From the NCBI RefSeq assembly GCF_009377175.1, contig NZ_VJZD01000069.1, forward strand, positions 1 to 38,601: a stretch of 38,601 nucleotides of DNA. The letters run 5' to 3'. The DNA is from Streptomyces adustus (GTDB taxonomy: Bacteria; Actinomycetota; Actinomycetes; Streptomycetales; Streptomycetaceae). This document shows positions 7,062 through 14,944 of this stretch, one piece after another (position 1 is the first letter of the stretch; each line of letters starts with the position of its first letter). The notes under the pieces were generated by a model that searched no databases, was not told where the DNA came from, and saw nothing but the letters and a program-made list of their open reading frames with translations. The translations under genes and the position numbers were made by a program.

Positions 7062-8600
7062 ATGCTGATCAGTGATGTGCTGCGTCGCAATGCGATGCGG
7101 ACTCCGGGCAAGAAGGCGCTTGTCATGGTCGACGGCACCGGCACACGCACCTACGCCGAGCTGTACGGGCGCGCGATGCGCCTGGCGAACGCCCTCCTCG
7201 GCATCGCCTCGCGGGGGGACCGGATCGCGATCCTGTCCGAGAACAACCCCGAGTACGTCGAGGCCTACTACGGCGTCCCCGCCGTGGGCATGGCGCTGAC
7301 CATGCTCAACTACCGTCTGCACCCGAAGGAATGGGTGTGGATCCTCAACAACTCCGGCGCCAGGGTCGTCCTGGTCGAAGAGCGCTATCTGGACGCGCTG
7401 ACCGACCACCGCGGCGACCTGGAGACGGTCGAGCACATCGTCGTGATCGGTGAGTCCCGGCCGGGGGTACGCAGTTACGAGGACCTCGTGGCCGAGGGGC
7501 GGCCGACCGAGCCCGAGGTACGCGTCAGCGACGACGAGGTCGCCTGGCTTCTCTACACCAGCGGCACCACCGGATTCCCCAAGGGAGCCCAGCTCACCCA
7601 CCGCAACATCAACACCGCGCTGATCCAGTCGGTGCTCGCCTACGAGCCGACGGCGGACACGACCTACCTGAACGCGATGCCGCTGTGCCATGTGGCCGGC
7701 TACCTCACTCCGATGCACCAGTTCAACGGCGGGACCGTGCTGATGATGTCCGGCTGGGACCCGGAGCAGTGGATGCGGCTGGTCCAGGAGCACCGGGTCA
7801 CCAGTGGCGGCTTCGCCCCGACGATGATGTCGATGCTGCTGGCCCACCCCAAGATCGACGAGTACGACCTGAGCAGTCTGGAGTGGATGGGCTACGGCGC
7901 CTCGAAGATCCCCGTGGATGTGCTCCGACGGACGATCGAGCGGTTCGGGCCCGTCGTGTACGCGGGCATGGGCATGACCGAGCTGGCCGGGAACATGCTG
8001 ACCCTCGACAAGGCGGCCCACATCCGGGCCGCGAACGGCGAGCTGCACCTGCTCGACGCGGTCGGCAAGCCGATGGCCCTGGTGGACGTGCGGGTGGTGC
8101 GGCCCGACGGCGAGGACTGCGCGGTCGGTGAGGTGGGTGAGATCGTCGTCCAGGGCGACCAGGTCACCGTCGGGTACCACGGCAATCCCAAGGCGACCGA
8201 AGAGGCCTTCGACGGCGGCTGGTTCCACACCGGCGACCTCGCCCGCATGGACGAGGAGGGCTTCCTCTACATCGTCGACCGGGCCAAGGACATGATCATC
8301 ACCGGTGGCGAGAACGTCTATTCCAGCGAGGTCGAGAACGCTCTCTACGAGCACCCGGCGGTCGCGGAGGCCGCGGTCATCGGTCTTCCGGACCCGGTCT
8401 GGGGCGAGAAGGTGGCCGCCGTGGTGGTTCGCCGGGAGGGGCAGGAGGTCTCGGCGGACGACATCGTGGCGCAGTGCAGGAGTCGGCTCGCCTCGTACAA
8501 GCAGCCGCGCGCGGTGTTCTTCGCGGACGCCCTGCCCAAGACCGTCAGCGGCAAGATCCGCAAGAACGACCTGCGGGACCGGTTCGGCACCGGCGAGTGA
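7062..8600 (+). CDS. Acyl-CoA synthetase (AMP-forming, FadD-like)
   Basis: The product is 512 aa from ATG 7062, with AGGAGGAAGAACGGC just before it. The enzyme adenylates a carboxylic acid and passes it to CoA. Seen: P-loop LYTSGTTGFPKGA at 164-176, a GMGMTELAGNML substrate/adenylate region, GGWFHTGDLARMDEEGF and VDRAKDMIITGGENVYSSEVE (hinge), and the C-terminal LPKTVSGKIRKNDLR with the adenylation Lys at about 498. All catalytic motifs are intact and the length is normal. It follows a long leader with a TetR-type operator, so it is probably induced by pathway substrate. The acid is unknown; the neighbours suggest a hydroxy acid released by the lactonases or an aromatic side chain. Confidence 0.95.
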   Translation: MLISDVLRRNAMRTPGKKALVMVDGTGTRTYAELYGRAMRLANALLGIASRGDRIAILSENNPEYVEAYYGVPAVGMALTMLNYRLHPKEWVWILNNSGARVVLVEERYLDALTDHRGDLETVEHIVVIGESRPGVRSYEDLVAEGRPTEPEVRVSDDEVAWLLYTSGTTGFPKGAQLTHRNINTALIQSVLAYEPTADTTYLNAMPLCHVAGYLTPMHQFNGGTVLMMSGWDPEQWMRLVQEHRVTSGGFAPTMMSMLLAHPKIDEYDLSSLEWMGYGASKIPVDVLRRTIERFGPVVYAGMGMTELAGNMLTLDKAAHIRAANGELHLLDAVGKPMALVDVRVVRPDGEDCAVGEVGEIVVQGDQVTVGYHGNPKATEEAFDGGWFHTGDLARMDEEGFLYIVDRAKDMIITGGENVYSSEVENALYEHPAVAEAAVIGLPDPVWGEKVAAVVVRREGQEVSADDIVAQCRSRLASYKQPRAVFFADALPKTVSGKIRKNDLRDRFGTGE

Positions 8601-8624
8601 CCCCCGTACCTCGTTCACCAGGAG

Positions 8625-8661
8625 ATCCATCCAAGAGTTCCATCCAAGTGTTCCATCCACC
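8625..8661 (+). repeat. 13-bp tandem repeat (ATCCATCCAAGAG-type)
   Basis: Three copies, at 8625-8637, 8638-8650 and 8651-8661 (the last partial), share TCCATCCA. They sit in the 77-bp gap between the ligase and the first SMP-30 gene. The ribosome site GAAAGGA follows directly. This is probably slippage-derived. Confidence 0.55.
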
Positions 8662-8677
8662 GAAAGGACGGCTGGCC

Positions 8678-9778
8678 ATGGAAAGAACCGGAGAGTCCGC
8701 GGAGCCCGGTCAGGACACCTCGCCGCCGCGGCGGCCCCTCTCGCGCCGGTCGCTGATCGGACGTATGACCGCGGTGACCGCGGGCGCCTCGGGTGCCGCG
8801 GTGCTGGGCCCGGTCGGCGCGGCCGCCGCCGCGGGCGGGCCGGCCAGGCGCCGCAAGCCGAAGGTCACAGTCCTGGCGACCGGGCTGAAGTTCCCCGAGG
8901 GGCCGGTCGCGCTTCCGAACGGTGACGTGCTCGTCGTCGAGGTCCTGCGCGGGACGCTGACCCGGGTCACCCCGGACGGCACCACGTCGGTGGTGGCCGA
9001 GCTGGGCGGCGGCCCCAACGGCGCGGCCCTCGGCCCGGACGGCCGGGTCTACGTCACCAACAACGGCGGTCTGAACGGCTTCGAGGTCGGCGGCTTCACC
9101 TTCGCGGGCGGCACACCGGCGAGTTACGTCACCGGCAGCATCCAGGTGGTCGACCTCGCCGACGGCTCGGTGCGCACGCTCTACACCGAGGCCGACGGCC
9201 GGCAGCTGCGCGGCCCGAACGACCTCGTCTTCGACGCCCACGGCGGCTTCTACTTCACCGACTACGGCAAGACCGGCGCGAGCACCGTGGACCGGGGGCG
9301 GCTCTTCTACGCCACGGCCGACGGCTCGTCGATCCGGAAGCTGGCCGACGGGATGGACGGTCCCAACGGCATCGGCCTCTCGCCGGACGGCAAGCGGCTG
9401 TACGTGTCCGAGACCTACACCGCGCGGGTCTGGTGGTGGGAGATCACGGCCCCCGGAGTCGTCAAGGGCGGGTTGTCCCTGGCCGGTTCGGGCGGCGGCA
9501 ACTTCCTGTACACGGCGCCGGACTACACGAACTTCGACTCGCTCGGCGTCGAGGCCGGAGGAAACGTCTGCGTGGCGTCGATGATCCACGCGGGCATCTC
9601 GGTGGTGAGCCCGAAGGGGCAGCTCGTGGAATTCGTCGACATCAATGTCGGCGACGACCCGGGAATCACCAATATCTGCTGGGGAGGAAAGCACCTGAGC
9701 ACCGCGTACATCACCGCCTCCAGCACCGGAAAGCTGCTGAAGGTGGACTGGCCGCGGCCGGGCCTCGCACTGCGATAA
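8678..9778 (+). CDS. Exported SMP-30/gluconolactonase-like protein with Tat signal
   Basis: The product is 366 aa from ATG 8678, with GAAAGGA 10 nt upstream. Residues 1-55 are a twin-arginine signal (PLSRRSLIGRM, Arg23-Arg24, then an Ala/Gly-rich hydrophobic run). The rest is a six-bladed beta-propeller of the SMP-30/LRE lactonase family. Likely metal and substrate residues are Glu74 (FPEGPV), Asn181-Asp182 (GPNDLVFD), Asn230 (MDGPNGIGLSPDG) and a late Asp in NFDSLGVEAGGN. Such enzymes hydrolyse sugar or aliphatic lactones with a divalent metal. A cytosolic paralogue follows 60 bp later. The exported copy may open a lactone outside the membrane before uptake; that is inference. Confidence 0.88.
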   Translation: MERTGESAEPGQDTSPPRRPLSRRSLIGRMTAVTAGASGAAVLGPVGAAAAAGGPARRRKPKVTVLATGLKFPEGPVALPNGDVLVVEVLRGTLTRVTPDGTTSVVAELGGGPNGAALGPDGRVYVTNNGGLNGFEVGGFTFAGGTPASYVTGSIQVVDLADGSVRTLYTEADGRQLRGPNDLVFDAHGGFYFTDYGKTGASTVDRGRLFYATADGSSIRKLADGMDGPNGIGLSPDGKRLYVSETYTARVWWWEITAPGVVKGGLSLAGSGGGNFLYTAPDYTNFDSLGVEAGGNVCVASMIHAGISVVSPKGQLVEFVDINVGDDPGITNICWGGKHLSTAYITASSTGKLLKVDWPRPGLALR

Positions 9779-9838
9779 AGGCCCGACGGAAAACGAAACG
9801 AAGTCGGCTGGACAAGAAATCACGGGAAGGGAAAGCAC

Positions 9839-10795
9839 ATGAATGTCACCACTCTCGCCACCGGACTGAAGTTCCCCGAGGGGCCCGTCGCGCTCCCGAA
9901 CGGTGACGTGCTGGTCGTGGAGCTGCTGCGCGGGACGCTGACCCGGATCACCCCGGACGGCACCACGTCGGTGGTGGCCGAGCTGGGCGGCGGCCCCAAC
10001 GGCGCGGCCCTCGGCCCGGACGGCCGGGTCTACGTCACCAACAACGGCGGCATGATGGGCTTCGAGGTCGGCGGCTTCACCTGGGCCGGCGGCATAGCCC
10101 CGGACTACGTCACCGGCAGCATCCAGGCGGTCGACCTCACGGACGGCTCCGTGGAGACGCTCTACACCGAGTGCGACGGACAGCAGCTGCGCAGCGCCAG
10201 CGACCTGGTCTTCGACGCCCACGGCGGCATGTACTTCACCGACTACGGCAAGAGCGACGGGGTCACGGGCGACAAGGGCCGGCTCTTCTACGCGACCGCC
10301 GACGGCACCTCGATCAAGCTGCTCACCGGCGGGATGGACGGTCCCAACGGCATCGGGCTCTCCCCGGACGGGACGCGGCTGTACGTCAACGAGACGTTCA
10401 CCGCGCGCGTGTGGTGGTGGGAGGTCACCGCCCCGGGCGAGATCAAGGGCGGGCTGTCCATGGGCGGCTCCGGCGGCGGCAACTTCCTGTACACGGCGCC
10501 GGACCACACCAACTTCGACGGGCTCGGCATCGAGGCCGGCGGCAACCTCTGCGTCGCGTCGATGGTCCACACCGGCATCTCCGTGGTCAGCCCGCAGGGC
10601 GAACTCGTGGAGTTCGTCGACATCGACGTCGACAACGACCCCGGCCTCACCAACATCTGCTGGGGCGGCGAGGGCCTGCGGACCGCCTACATCACCATGG
10701 CCAGCACCGGACAGCTCGTCAAGGTGGACTGGCCGCGGCCGGGCCTGCGCCTCAACTACGGCCCCACCGGCGAGCCGGACGGCGAGCAGGCGTGA
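9839..10795 (+). CDS. Cytosolic SMP-30/gluconolactonase-like protein
   Basis: The product is 318 aa from ATG 9839, with GGGAAGGGAAAGC upstream. It is a tandem paralogue of the preceding gene without any signal peptide: it starts right at the propeller (TTLATGLKFPEGPVALPNG). The two genes share an exactly identical 103-bp stretch (9948-10050 equals 8967-9069). Glu14, Asp122 and Asn170 of the active site are kept. However, the conserved Asn of the GPNDL motif is Ser121 here (RSASDLVFD), so substrate choice or activity may differ from the exported copy. It overlaps the SnoaL-like gene by 4 bp (GTGA). Probable role: lactone hydrolysis inside the cell. Confidence 0.88.
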   Translation: MNVTTLATGLKFPEGPVALPNGDVLVVELLRGTLTRITPDGTTSVVAELGGGPNGAALGPDGRVYVTNNGGMMGFEVGGFTWAGGIAPDYVTGSIQAVDLTDGSVETLYTECDGQQLRSASDLVFDAHGGMYFTDYGKSDGVTGDKGRLFYATADGTSIKLLTGGMDGPNGIGLSPDGTRLYVNETFTARVWWWEVTAPGEIKGGLSMGGSGGGNFLYTAPDHTNFDGLGIEAGGNLCVASMVHTGISVVSPQGELVEFVDIDVDNDPGLTNICWGGEGLRTAYITMASTGQLVKVDWPRPGLRLNYGPTGEPDGEQA

Positions 10796-11178
10796 GCGCG
10801 GGCGTCTCCGCCCTCGCCGACCGGTTCTTCGCCGCGGTCTCCCACGGGGACCTCGCGGAACTGGACGCGCTGTACAGCCCGCACGTGACCGTCTGGCACA
10901 ACTACGACGACGTCGACCAGACGCGCGTGGAAAGCCTGCGGCTTCTTTCCTGGCTCGCAGCCAAAGCCGGCCCGCTGCGTTATACGGACGTGCGGCGGAC
11001 GGTTCTGGACGACGGATTCGTGCAGCAGCACGTCGTCGAACTCGGCGGACGGTGCGAAGGAATACGTATGCCCGCCATGCTCCGGGTCTTCTGCGACGAC
11101 CGGCATATCCGCCGGATCGAGGAATACGTCGATCCGGCACCGCTGAACGCGCGACTGGCGGCGTCGGCGGAGCATTGA
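10792..11178 (+). CDS. SnoaL-like / NTF2-fold protein
   Basis: The product is 128 aa. The GTG start at 10792 overlaps the upstream stop (GTGA). The pattern is a small cone-shaped NTF2-like fold: LADRFFAAVSHGDLAELDALYSPHVTVWHNYD at the N-terminus, and a C-terminal RVFCDDRHIRRIEEYVDPAPL typical of the SnoaL/limonene-epoxide-hydrolase group. Members act as isomerases, hydrolases or small binding proteins on polyketide, steroid or terpene substrates. Translational coupling to the lactonase implies a linked step, for example isomerising or dehydrating a ring product. The catalytic residues cannot be assigned with confidence. Confidence 0.8.
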   Translation: MSAGVSALADRFFAAVSHGDLAELDALYSPHVTVWHNYDDVDQTRVESLRLLSWLAAKAGPLRYTDVRRTVLDDGFVQQHVVELGGRCEGIRMPAMLRVFCDDRHIRRIEEYVDPAPLNARLAASAEH

Positions 11179-11234
11179 GCGAAAGGCCGGTCCGTGCCTG
11201 CCCGAGGCGCGATCGGCGGTGATCCAGCACACCA

Positions 11235-11263
11235 TTGACGGGAATATTCGGCCAGATTAATGT
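11235..11263 (+). promoter_or_regulatory. Predicted promoter of the dioxygenase operon
   Basis: TTGACG at 11235-11240, a 17-bp spacer and TAATGT at 11258-11263 make a good vegetative-type promoter. Transcription would start near 11270, inside the palindrome at 11262-11279. This is the clearest promoter in the window and sits in a local A/T-rich patch. Confidence 0.6.
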
Positions 11264-11279
11264 ACCGATCAGTCGGTAC
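11262..11279 (+). promoter_or_regulatory. TetR-type operator over the dioxygenase promoter
   Basis: GTACCGA (11262-11268) and TCGGTAC (11273-11279) are perfect arms around TCAG. The site aligns base for base with the one at 6676-6697 (TGTACCGA.C....CGGTAC). It overlaps the -10 box and the expected start point, a position that fits repression. The TetR gene at 21290 is the nearest candidate. Confidence 0.7.
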
Positions 11280-11347
11280 GGCGGTTCGGTTCCGGGGCGT
11301 GGGACGGCACACCGTCCGGCGCCCCGGACCAAGACGGGAGCGGCACA

Positions 11348-12466
11348 GTGGAGTCATTCACCCATCTGCGGAAAGGCGTGACGCCCCGCAGGATCCACGC
11401 GGACCTCGAAGGCCTCAAGGACGACGAGCTCGGCCGTGGCGGGTTCGAGGGCCGCACGGCGCACCTCTACCGACGCCACGACCCCACCCGGTACCGCAGC
11501 GAGGGTCCGCTGACCGGCGTCGACATCGCCGCGAGCGCGCTGACTCCCGCCGACAAGGACGACCCGAGCGGCGCACCGCTGCTGATGTTCAGCAACGCCG
11601 ACTGCCGGATCTCGCTGAGCATGCGTGCCGAGCCCATGCCGTTCTACGTCCGCAACGTCGACGGCGACGAACTGCACTTCGTGCACCAGGGCACCGGAAC
11701 CTTCGTCACCGAGTTCGGCCCGCTGGCCTACCGGCCCGGCGACTACGTCTACATCCCGAAGGCGACCACGTACCGTCAGGTCCCCGACGGCGGCGGCAGC
11801 TGCGTCCTGGTCGTCGAGGCGGTCGACGAGTTCCGCGTCCCGCCGGCGGGCGTCCTCGGCCGGCACTTCCCCTTCGACAGCGCGCTCGTGGTGATCCCCG
11901 AGGCCGCCGTGGTCGAGGACGACGGCCGCGACGAGTACGAGGTACGGCTGTACCACTCGGGTCAGCACACCTCGATCTACTACCCGCACGACCCGTGCGA
12001 CGCCGAAGGCTGGCGGGGCGACAACTTCCCCTTCACCTTCAACATCGACGACTACAACGTGATCACCTCCGAGAGCGTGCACCTGCCGCCCACCGTGCAC
12101 CTGTTCATGCAGGCCACCGGCGTGTACGTGATGAACTTCCTGCCCAGGGCCGCCGAGAGCGTGCCGGGCACCGAGCGCTTCCCGTGGTACCACCGCAACG
12201 TCGACTTCGACGAGATCGCCTTCTTCCACGGCGGCAGCGTCTTCGGCATCGACCTGCCGCCCGGCCTGATCTCACACGCCCCGCAGGGCACGCACCACGG
12301 GGCCGCCGAGAAGGCCCGTGAGCGCTCCCGGCGCCGCTTCGACAAGGACACCCGGGTCGAATGGAAGATCATCGCCGTCGACACCCGGCGACGGCTGGTA
12401 CCCAGCGAGGCGGTCCTCACCGCGGCGGCCGAAGCCGGCGCCGCAGACCCGGAGATCCAGATATGA
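11348..12466 (+). CDS. Homogentisate 1,2-dioxygenase-like cupin (short form)
   Basis: The product is 372 aa from GTG 11348, with GGGAG 8 nt upstream. The N-terminal cupin has the family run NVDGDELHFVHQGTG and then TEFGPLAYRPGDYVYIPK (103-138). The C-terminal part has WYHRNVDFDEIAFFHGG with His282 and Glu289 as probable iron ligands, and a third His among His310/316/317 (SHAPQGTHHG). True homogentisate dioxygenases are about 430-445 aa, and no maleylacetoacetate isomerase or fumarylacetoacetase is nearby. This is therefore probably a ring-cleaving Fe(II) enzyme for another hydroquinone- or gentisate-type substrate. It overlaps the next gene by 4 bp (ATGA) and starts an operon under its own promoter and operator. 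Confidence 0.8.
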   Translation: MESFTHLRKGVTPRRIHADLEGLKDDELGRGGFEGRTAHLYRRHDPTRYRSEGPLTGVDIAASALTPADKDDPSGAPLLMFSNADCRISLSMRAEPMPFYVRNVDGDELHFVHQGTGTFVTEFGPLAYRPGDYVYIPKATTYRQVPDGGGSCVLVVEAVDEFRVPPAGVLGRHFPFDSALVVIPEAAVVEDDGRDEYEVRLYHSGQHTSIYYPHDPCDAEGWRGDNFPFTFNIDDYNVITSESVHLPPTVHLFMQATGVYVMNFLPRAAESVPGTERFPWYHRNVDFDEIAFFHGGSVFGIDLPPGLISHAPQGTHHGAAEKARERSRRRFDKDTRVEWKIIAVDTRRRLVPSEAVLTAAAEAGAADPEIQI

Positions 12467-13653
12467 GCACGGAAGCCAAGAAGCACGCGTACGACCGCAT
12501 CCCCTACCTGGTGATGTTCGAGGACACCTCGGCCTACCGCGACACCTACGGCGGCCCGAGCGCGACGGTCGCCCTGGAGAGCTACCTCCTGAAGCCCAAG
12601 GAGGTCGAGTCCGACACCGTCATCGTGTTCATGCACCCGATCGGCGGCGGCGCCTACCTGCCGATGATGAACGGCCTGGCCAAGGCGGGCCACCACGTCA
12701 TCTACTGCGGCAGCCGCTACCGGGGCGTCGACAACGCCCTGATCATGGAGAAGGTCGTCCAGGACCTCGGCGCCTGCGTCCGCGACGCCCGCGAGCGGCT
12801 CGGCTACGCCAAGGTCGTGCTGGCCGGCTGGAGCGGGGGCGGCTCCCTGTCGCTCTACTACCAGCAGCAGGCCCAGAACCCCACCGTCACCGCCACCCCC
12901 GCCGGCGACGGCCCGGACCTGACCCGGCTGGACCTGATCCCGGCCGACGGCATCATGCTGCTTGCCGCGCACATCAGCCGGCACGGCACCATGACCGAGT
13001 GGCTGGACGCCTCGGTCCTGGACGAGTCCGACCCCGACGTACGCGACCCGGAACTGGACCTGTACGACCCGAAGAACCCCAACCAGCCTCCGTACACCGA
13101 GGAGTTCCTGACCAGGTACCGGGCCGCCCAGATCGCCCGCAACCGCAGGATCACCGCGTGGGTCAAGCAGCAGCTTGCCGAACTGCGCGCCTCCGGGCGG
13201 GAGTTGGAGGAACGCGGCTTCGTCGTGCACGGCACCATGGCCGACCCGCGCTGGCTCGACCCCACCGTCGACCCCAACGACCGTACGCCCGGCCGGTGTT
13301 ACCTCGGCGACCCGAAGGTGGTCAACAACGGCCCCGTGGGCCTCGCGCGCTTCAACACCCTGCGCGGCTGGCTCTCCCAGTGGAGCTACGACGACGCCAA
13401 CGGCGACGGCGTCAAGTGCGCCGCCGACCTGCGGATCCCCGCCCTCGTGATCGGCAACACCGCCGACGACGCCTGCACGCCCAGCCACACCCGGCGCCTC
13501 TACGACGCGGTCGGCCACCCGGACAAGACGCTGTACGAGGTCGCGGGCGCCACCCACTACTACGCCGGCCCTGACCAGCGGCCCCAGCTGGCCGAGGCCA
13601 TCGGCGTCATCACCTCCTGGCTGACCGAGCGCGGTTTCACCGGACGGCACTGA
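12463..13653 (+). CDS. Alpha/beta-hydrolase coupled to the dioxygenase
   Basis: The product is 396 aa. ATG 12463 overlaps the dioxygenase stop. Seen: MHPIGGGAYLPMM (oxyanion strand and turn, about 57-69), AGWSGGGSLSLYYQQQA with nucleophile Ser124, an inserted Asp/Pro-rich lid of about 150 residues (about 145-310), and a C-terminal IPALVIGNTADDACTPSHT with the likely acid, then GATHYYAG with the catalytic His. Being locked to a ring-cleaving dioxygenase, it may split the 1,3-dicarbonyl cleavage product or hydrolyse an ester or lactone of it. This is inferred from position only. I do not recognise a characterised close relative. Confidence 0.8.
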   Translation: MSTEAKKHAYDRIPYLVMFEDTSAYRDTYGGPSATVALESYLLKPKEVESDTVIVFMHPIGGGAYLPMMNGLAKAGHHVIYCGSRYRGVDNALIMEKVVQDLGACVRDARERLGYAKVVLAGWSGGGSLSLYYQQQAQNPTVTATPAGDGPDLTRLDLIPADGIMLLAAHISRHGTMTEWLDASVLDESDPDVRDPELDLYDPKNPNQPPYTEEFLTRYRAAQIARNRRITAWVKQQLAELRASGRELEERGFVVHGTMADPRWLDPTVDPNDRTPGRCYLGDPKVVNNGPVGLARFNTLRGWLSQWSYDDANGDGVKCAADLRIPALVIGNTADDACTPSHTRRLYDAVGHPDKTLYEVAGATHYYAGPDQRPQLAEAIGVITSWLTERGFTGRH

Positions 13654-13735
13654 CCGCCCGCAGACCCTCGCAGCCGACACCCCCGCGAACCGGCCGCGGC
13701 GCCCCGCGCCCCGGCCCCACACCAAGAGGTTCTCC

Positions 13736-14944
13736 ATGCCCGAAGCAGTCATCGTCGAGGCGGTCCGGACCGCCTCGGGCAAGCGCCACGGCTCCCTGTC
13801 CGGCTGGCACCCGGCCGAGCTCGTCGCCCAGACCCTGATCGCCCTCCAGGAACGCAGCGGCATCGACCCCGCCCTCGTCGACGACGTGTTCATGGGCTGT
13901 GTCACCCAGGCAGGACCGCAGAGCACCAACGTCGGACGCACCGCCGTCCTGGCGGCGGGCTGGCCCGAGACCGTGCCGGCCACCACCATCGACCGGCAGT
14001 GCGGCTCCTCCCAGCAGGCCGTGCACTTCGCCGCCCAGGCCGTCATGTCCGGGGTGTGCGACGTGGTCGTCGCGGCCGGCATCGAGGCCATGTCCACGGT
14101 GCCGATGTTCTCCAACGCCCCCGGCGGGGACATCAGCGCCGTCTACGGCGAGGCGGCACAGCAGCGCTACGCCGACCGCGAGGCCTACGGGGTCAGCGGC
14201 CTCGGCCCGCAGGGCCTCTCCTCCGAGATGGTCGCCGACCGCTGGGAGCTGACCCGCGAGGAGCTCGACGCCTACGGTCTGCTGAGCCAGCGGCGGGCCG
14301 CCGCCGCGCGGGACGAGGGCCGGTTCGACCGAGAGATCGTCCCGGTGCGGCGCAAGGTGCGCGACCGGGAGACCGGCGAGGTCAGCGAGCCCGGCGGCAC
14401 CCTGGGCGCCGACGAGTGCATCCGGGCCACCTCGCCCGAGGCGCTGGCCGGCCTCAAGCCGTCGTTCGTCCCCGAGGGCCGGGTGACCGCGGGCAACTCC
14501 TCGCAGATCGTCGACGGCGCCGCCGCCCTGCTGATCATGAGCGCGGACAAGGCGCGGGAGCTCGGACTGCGTCCCCGCGCGGTGATCCGCCACATGGCGG
14601 TCGTCGGCTCGGACCCGGTGGAGATGCTCACCGGACCGATCCCGGCCACCCGCCGGGTCCTGGACCGGGCAGGCATGAGCATGGCGGACATCGACCTCTT
14701 CGAGGTCAACGAGGCGTTCGCCTCCGTCGTCCTGGCCTGGCAGCGCGAGCTCGGCGCCGACCCGGCCAAGGTCAACGTCAACGGCGGCGGTATCTCCCTC
14801 GGCCACCCGCTGGGTGCCTCCGGCGCCAAGCTGATGGTCACCCTGCTCCACGAACTGGAGCGCTCCGGCGGCCGGTTCGGCCTCCAGACGATGTGCGAAG
14901 GCGGCGGCATGGCCAACGCCACCGTCATCGAGCGGCTGCCGTGA
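13736..14944 (+). CDS. Thiolase (acetyl-CoA C-acyltransferase)
   Basis: The product is 402 aa from ATG 13736, with AAGAGG upstream. It catalyses thiolytic cleavage of a 3-ketoacyl-CoA to acetyl-CoA and a shortened acyl-CoA. The triad is complete: Cys89 (DRQCGSSQQA), His357 (GHPLGASG) and Cys387 (MCEGGGMANA). NEAFA and the typical DVVVAAGIEAMSTVPM are present. The length is that of degradative FadA-type enzymes. It overlaps the next SDR gene by 4 bp. The many beta-oxidation neighbours mark it as the terminal step of the island's pathway rather than a biosynthetic thiolase. Confidence 0.95.
   Translation: MPEAVIVEAVRTASGKRHGSLSGWHPAELVAQTLIALQERSGIDPALVDDVFMGCVTQAGPQSTNVGRTAVLAAGWPETVPATTIDRQCGSSQQAVHFAAQAVMSGVCDVVVAAGIEAMSTVPMFSNAPGGDISAVYGEAAQQRYADREAYGVSGLGPQGLSSEMVADRWELTREELDAYGLLSQRRAAAARDEGRFDREIVPVRRKVRDRETGEVSEPGGTLGADECIRATSPEALAGLKPSFVPEGRVTAGNSSQIVDGAAALLIMSADKARELGLRPRAVIRHMAVVGSDPVEMLTGPIPATRRVLDRAGMSMADIDLFEVNEAFASVVLAWQRELGADPAKVNVNGGGISLGHPLGASGAKLMVTLLHELERSGGRFGLQTMCEGGGMANATVIERLP

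Noticed and set aside
8615..11332. 905-codon open frame on the minus strand opposite the lactonase genes
   Set aside because: It is the antisense shadow of two real genes with intact motifs; its length comes from high G/C and the tandem duplication. It has no family motif and crosses several promoters.
11348..12466. Tyrosine/phenylalanine degradation hmgA
   Set aside because: The protein is clearly shorter than HmgA and lacks the neighbouring isomerase, fumarylacetoacetase and HPPD genes; only family-level similarity is claimed.
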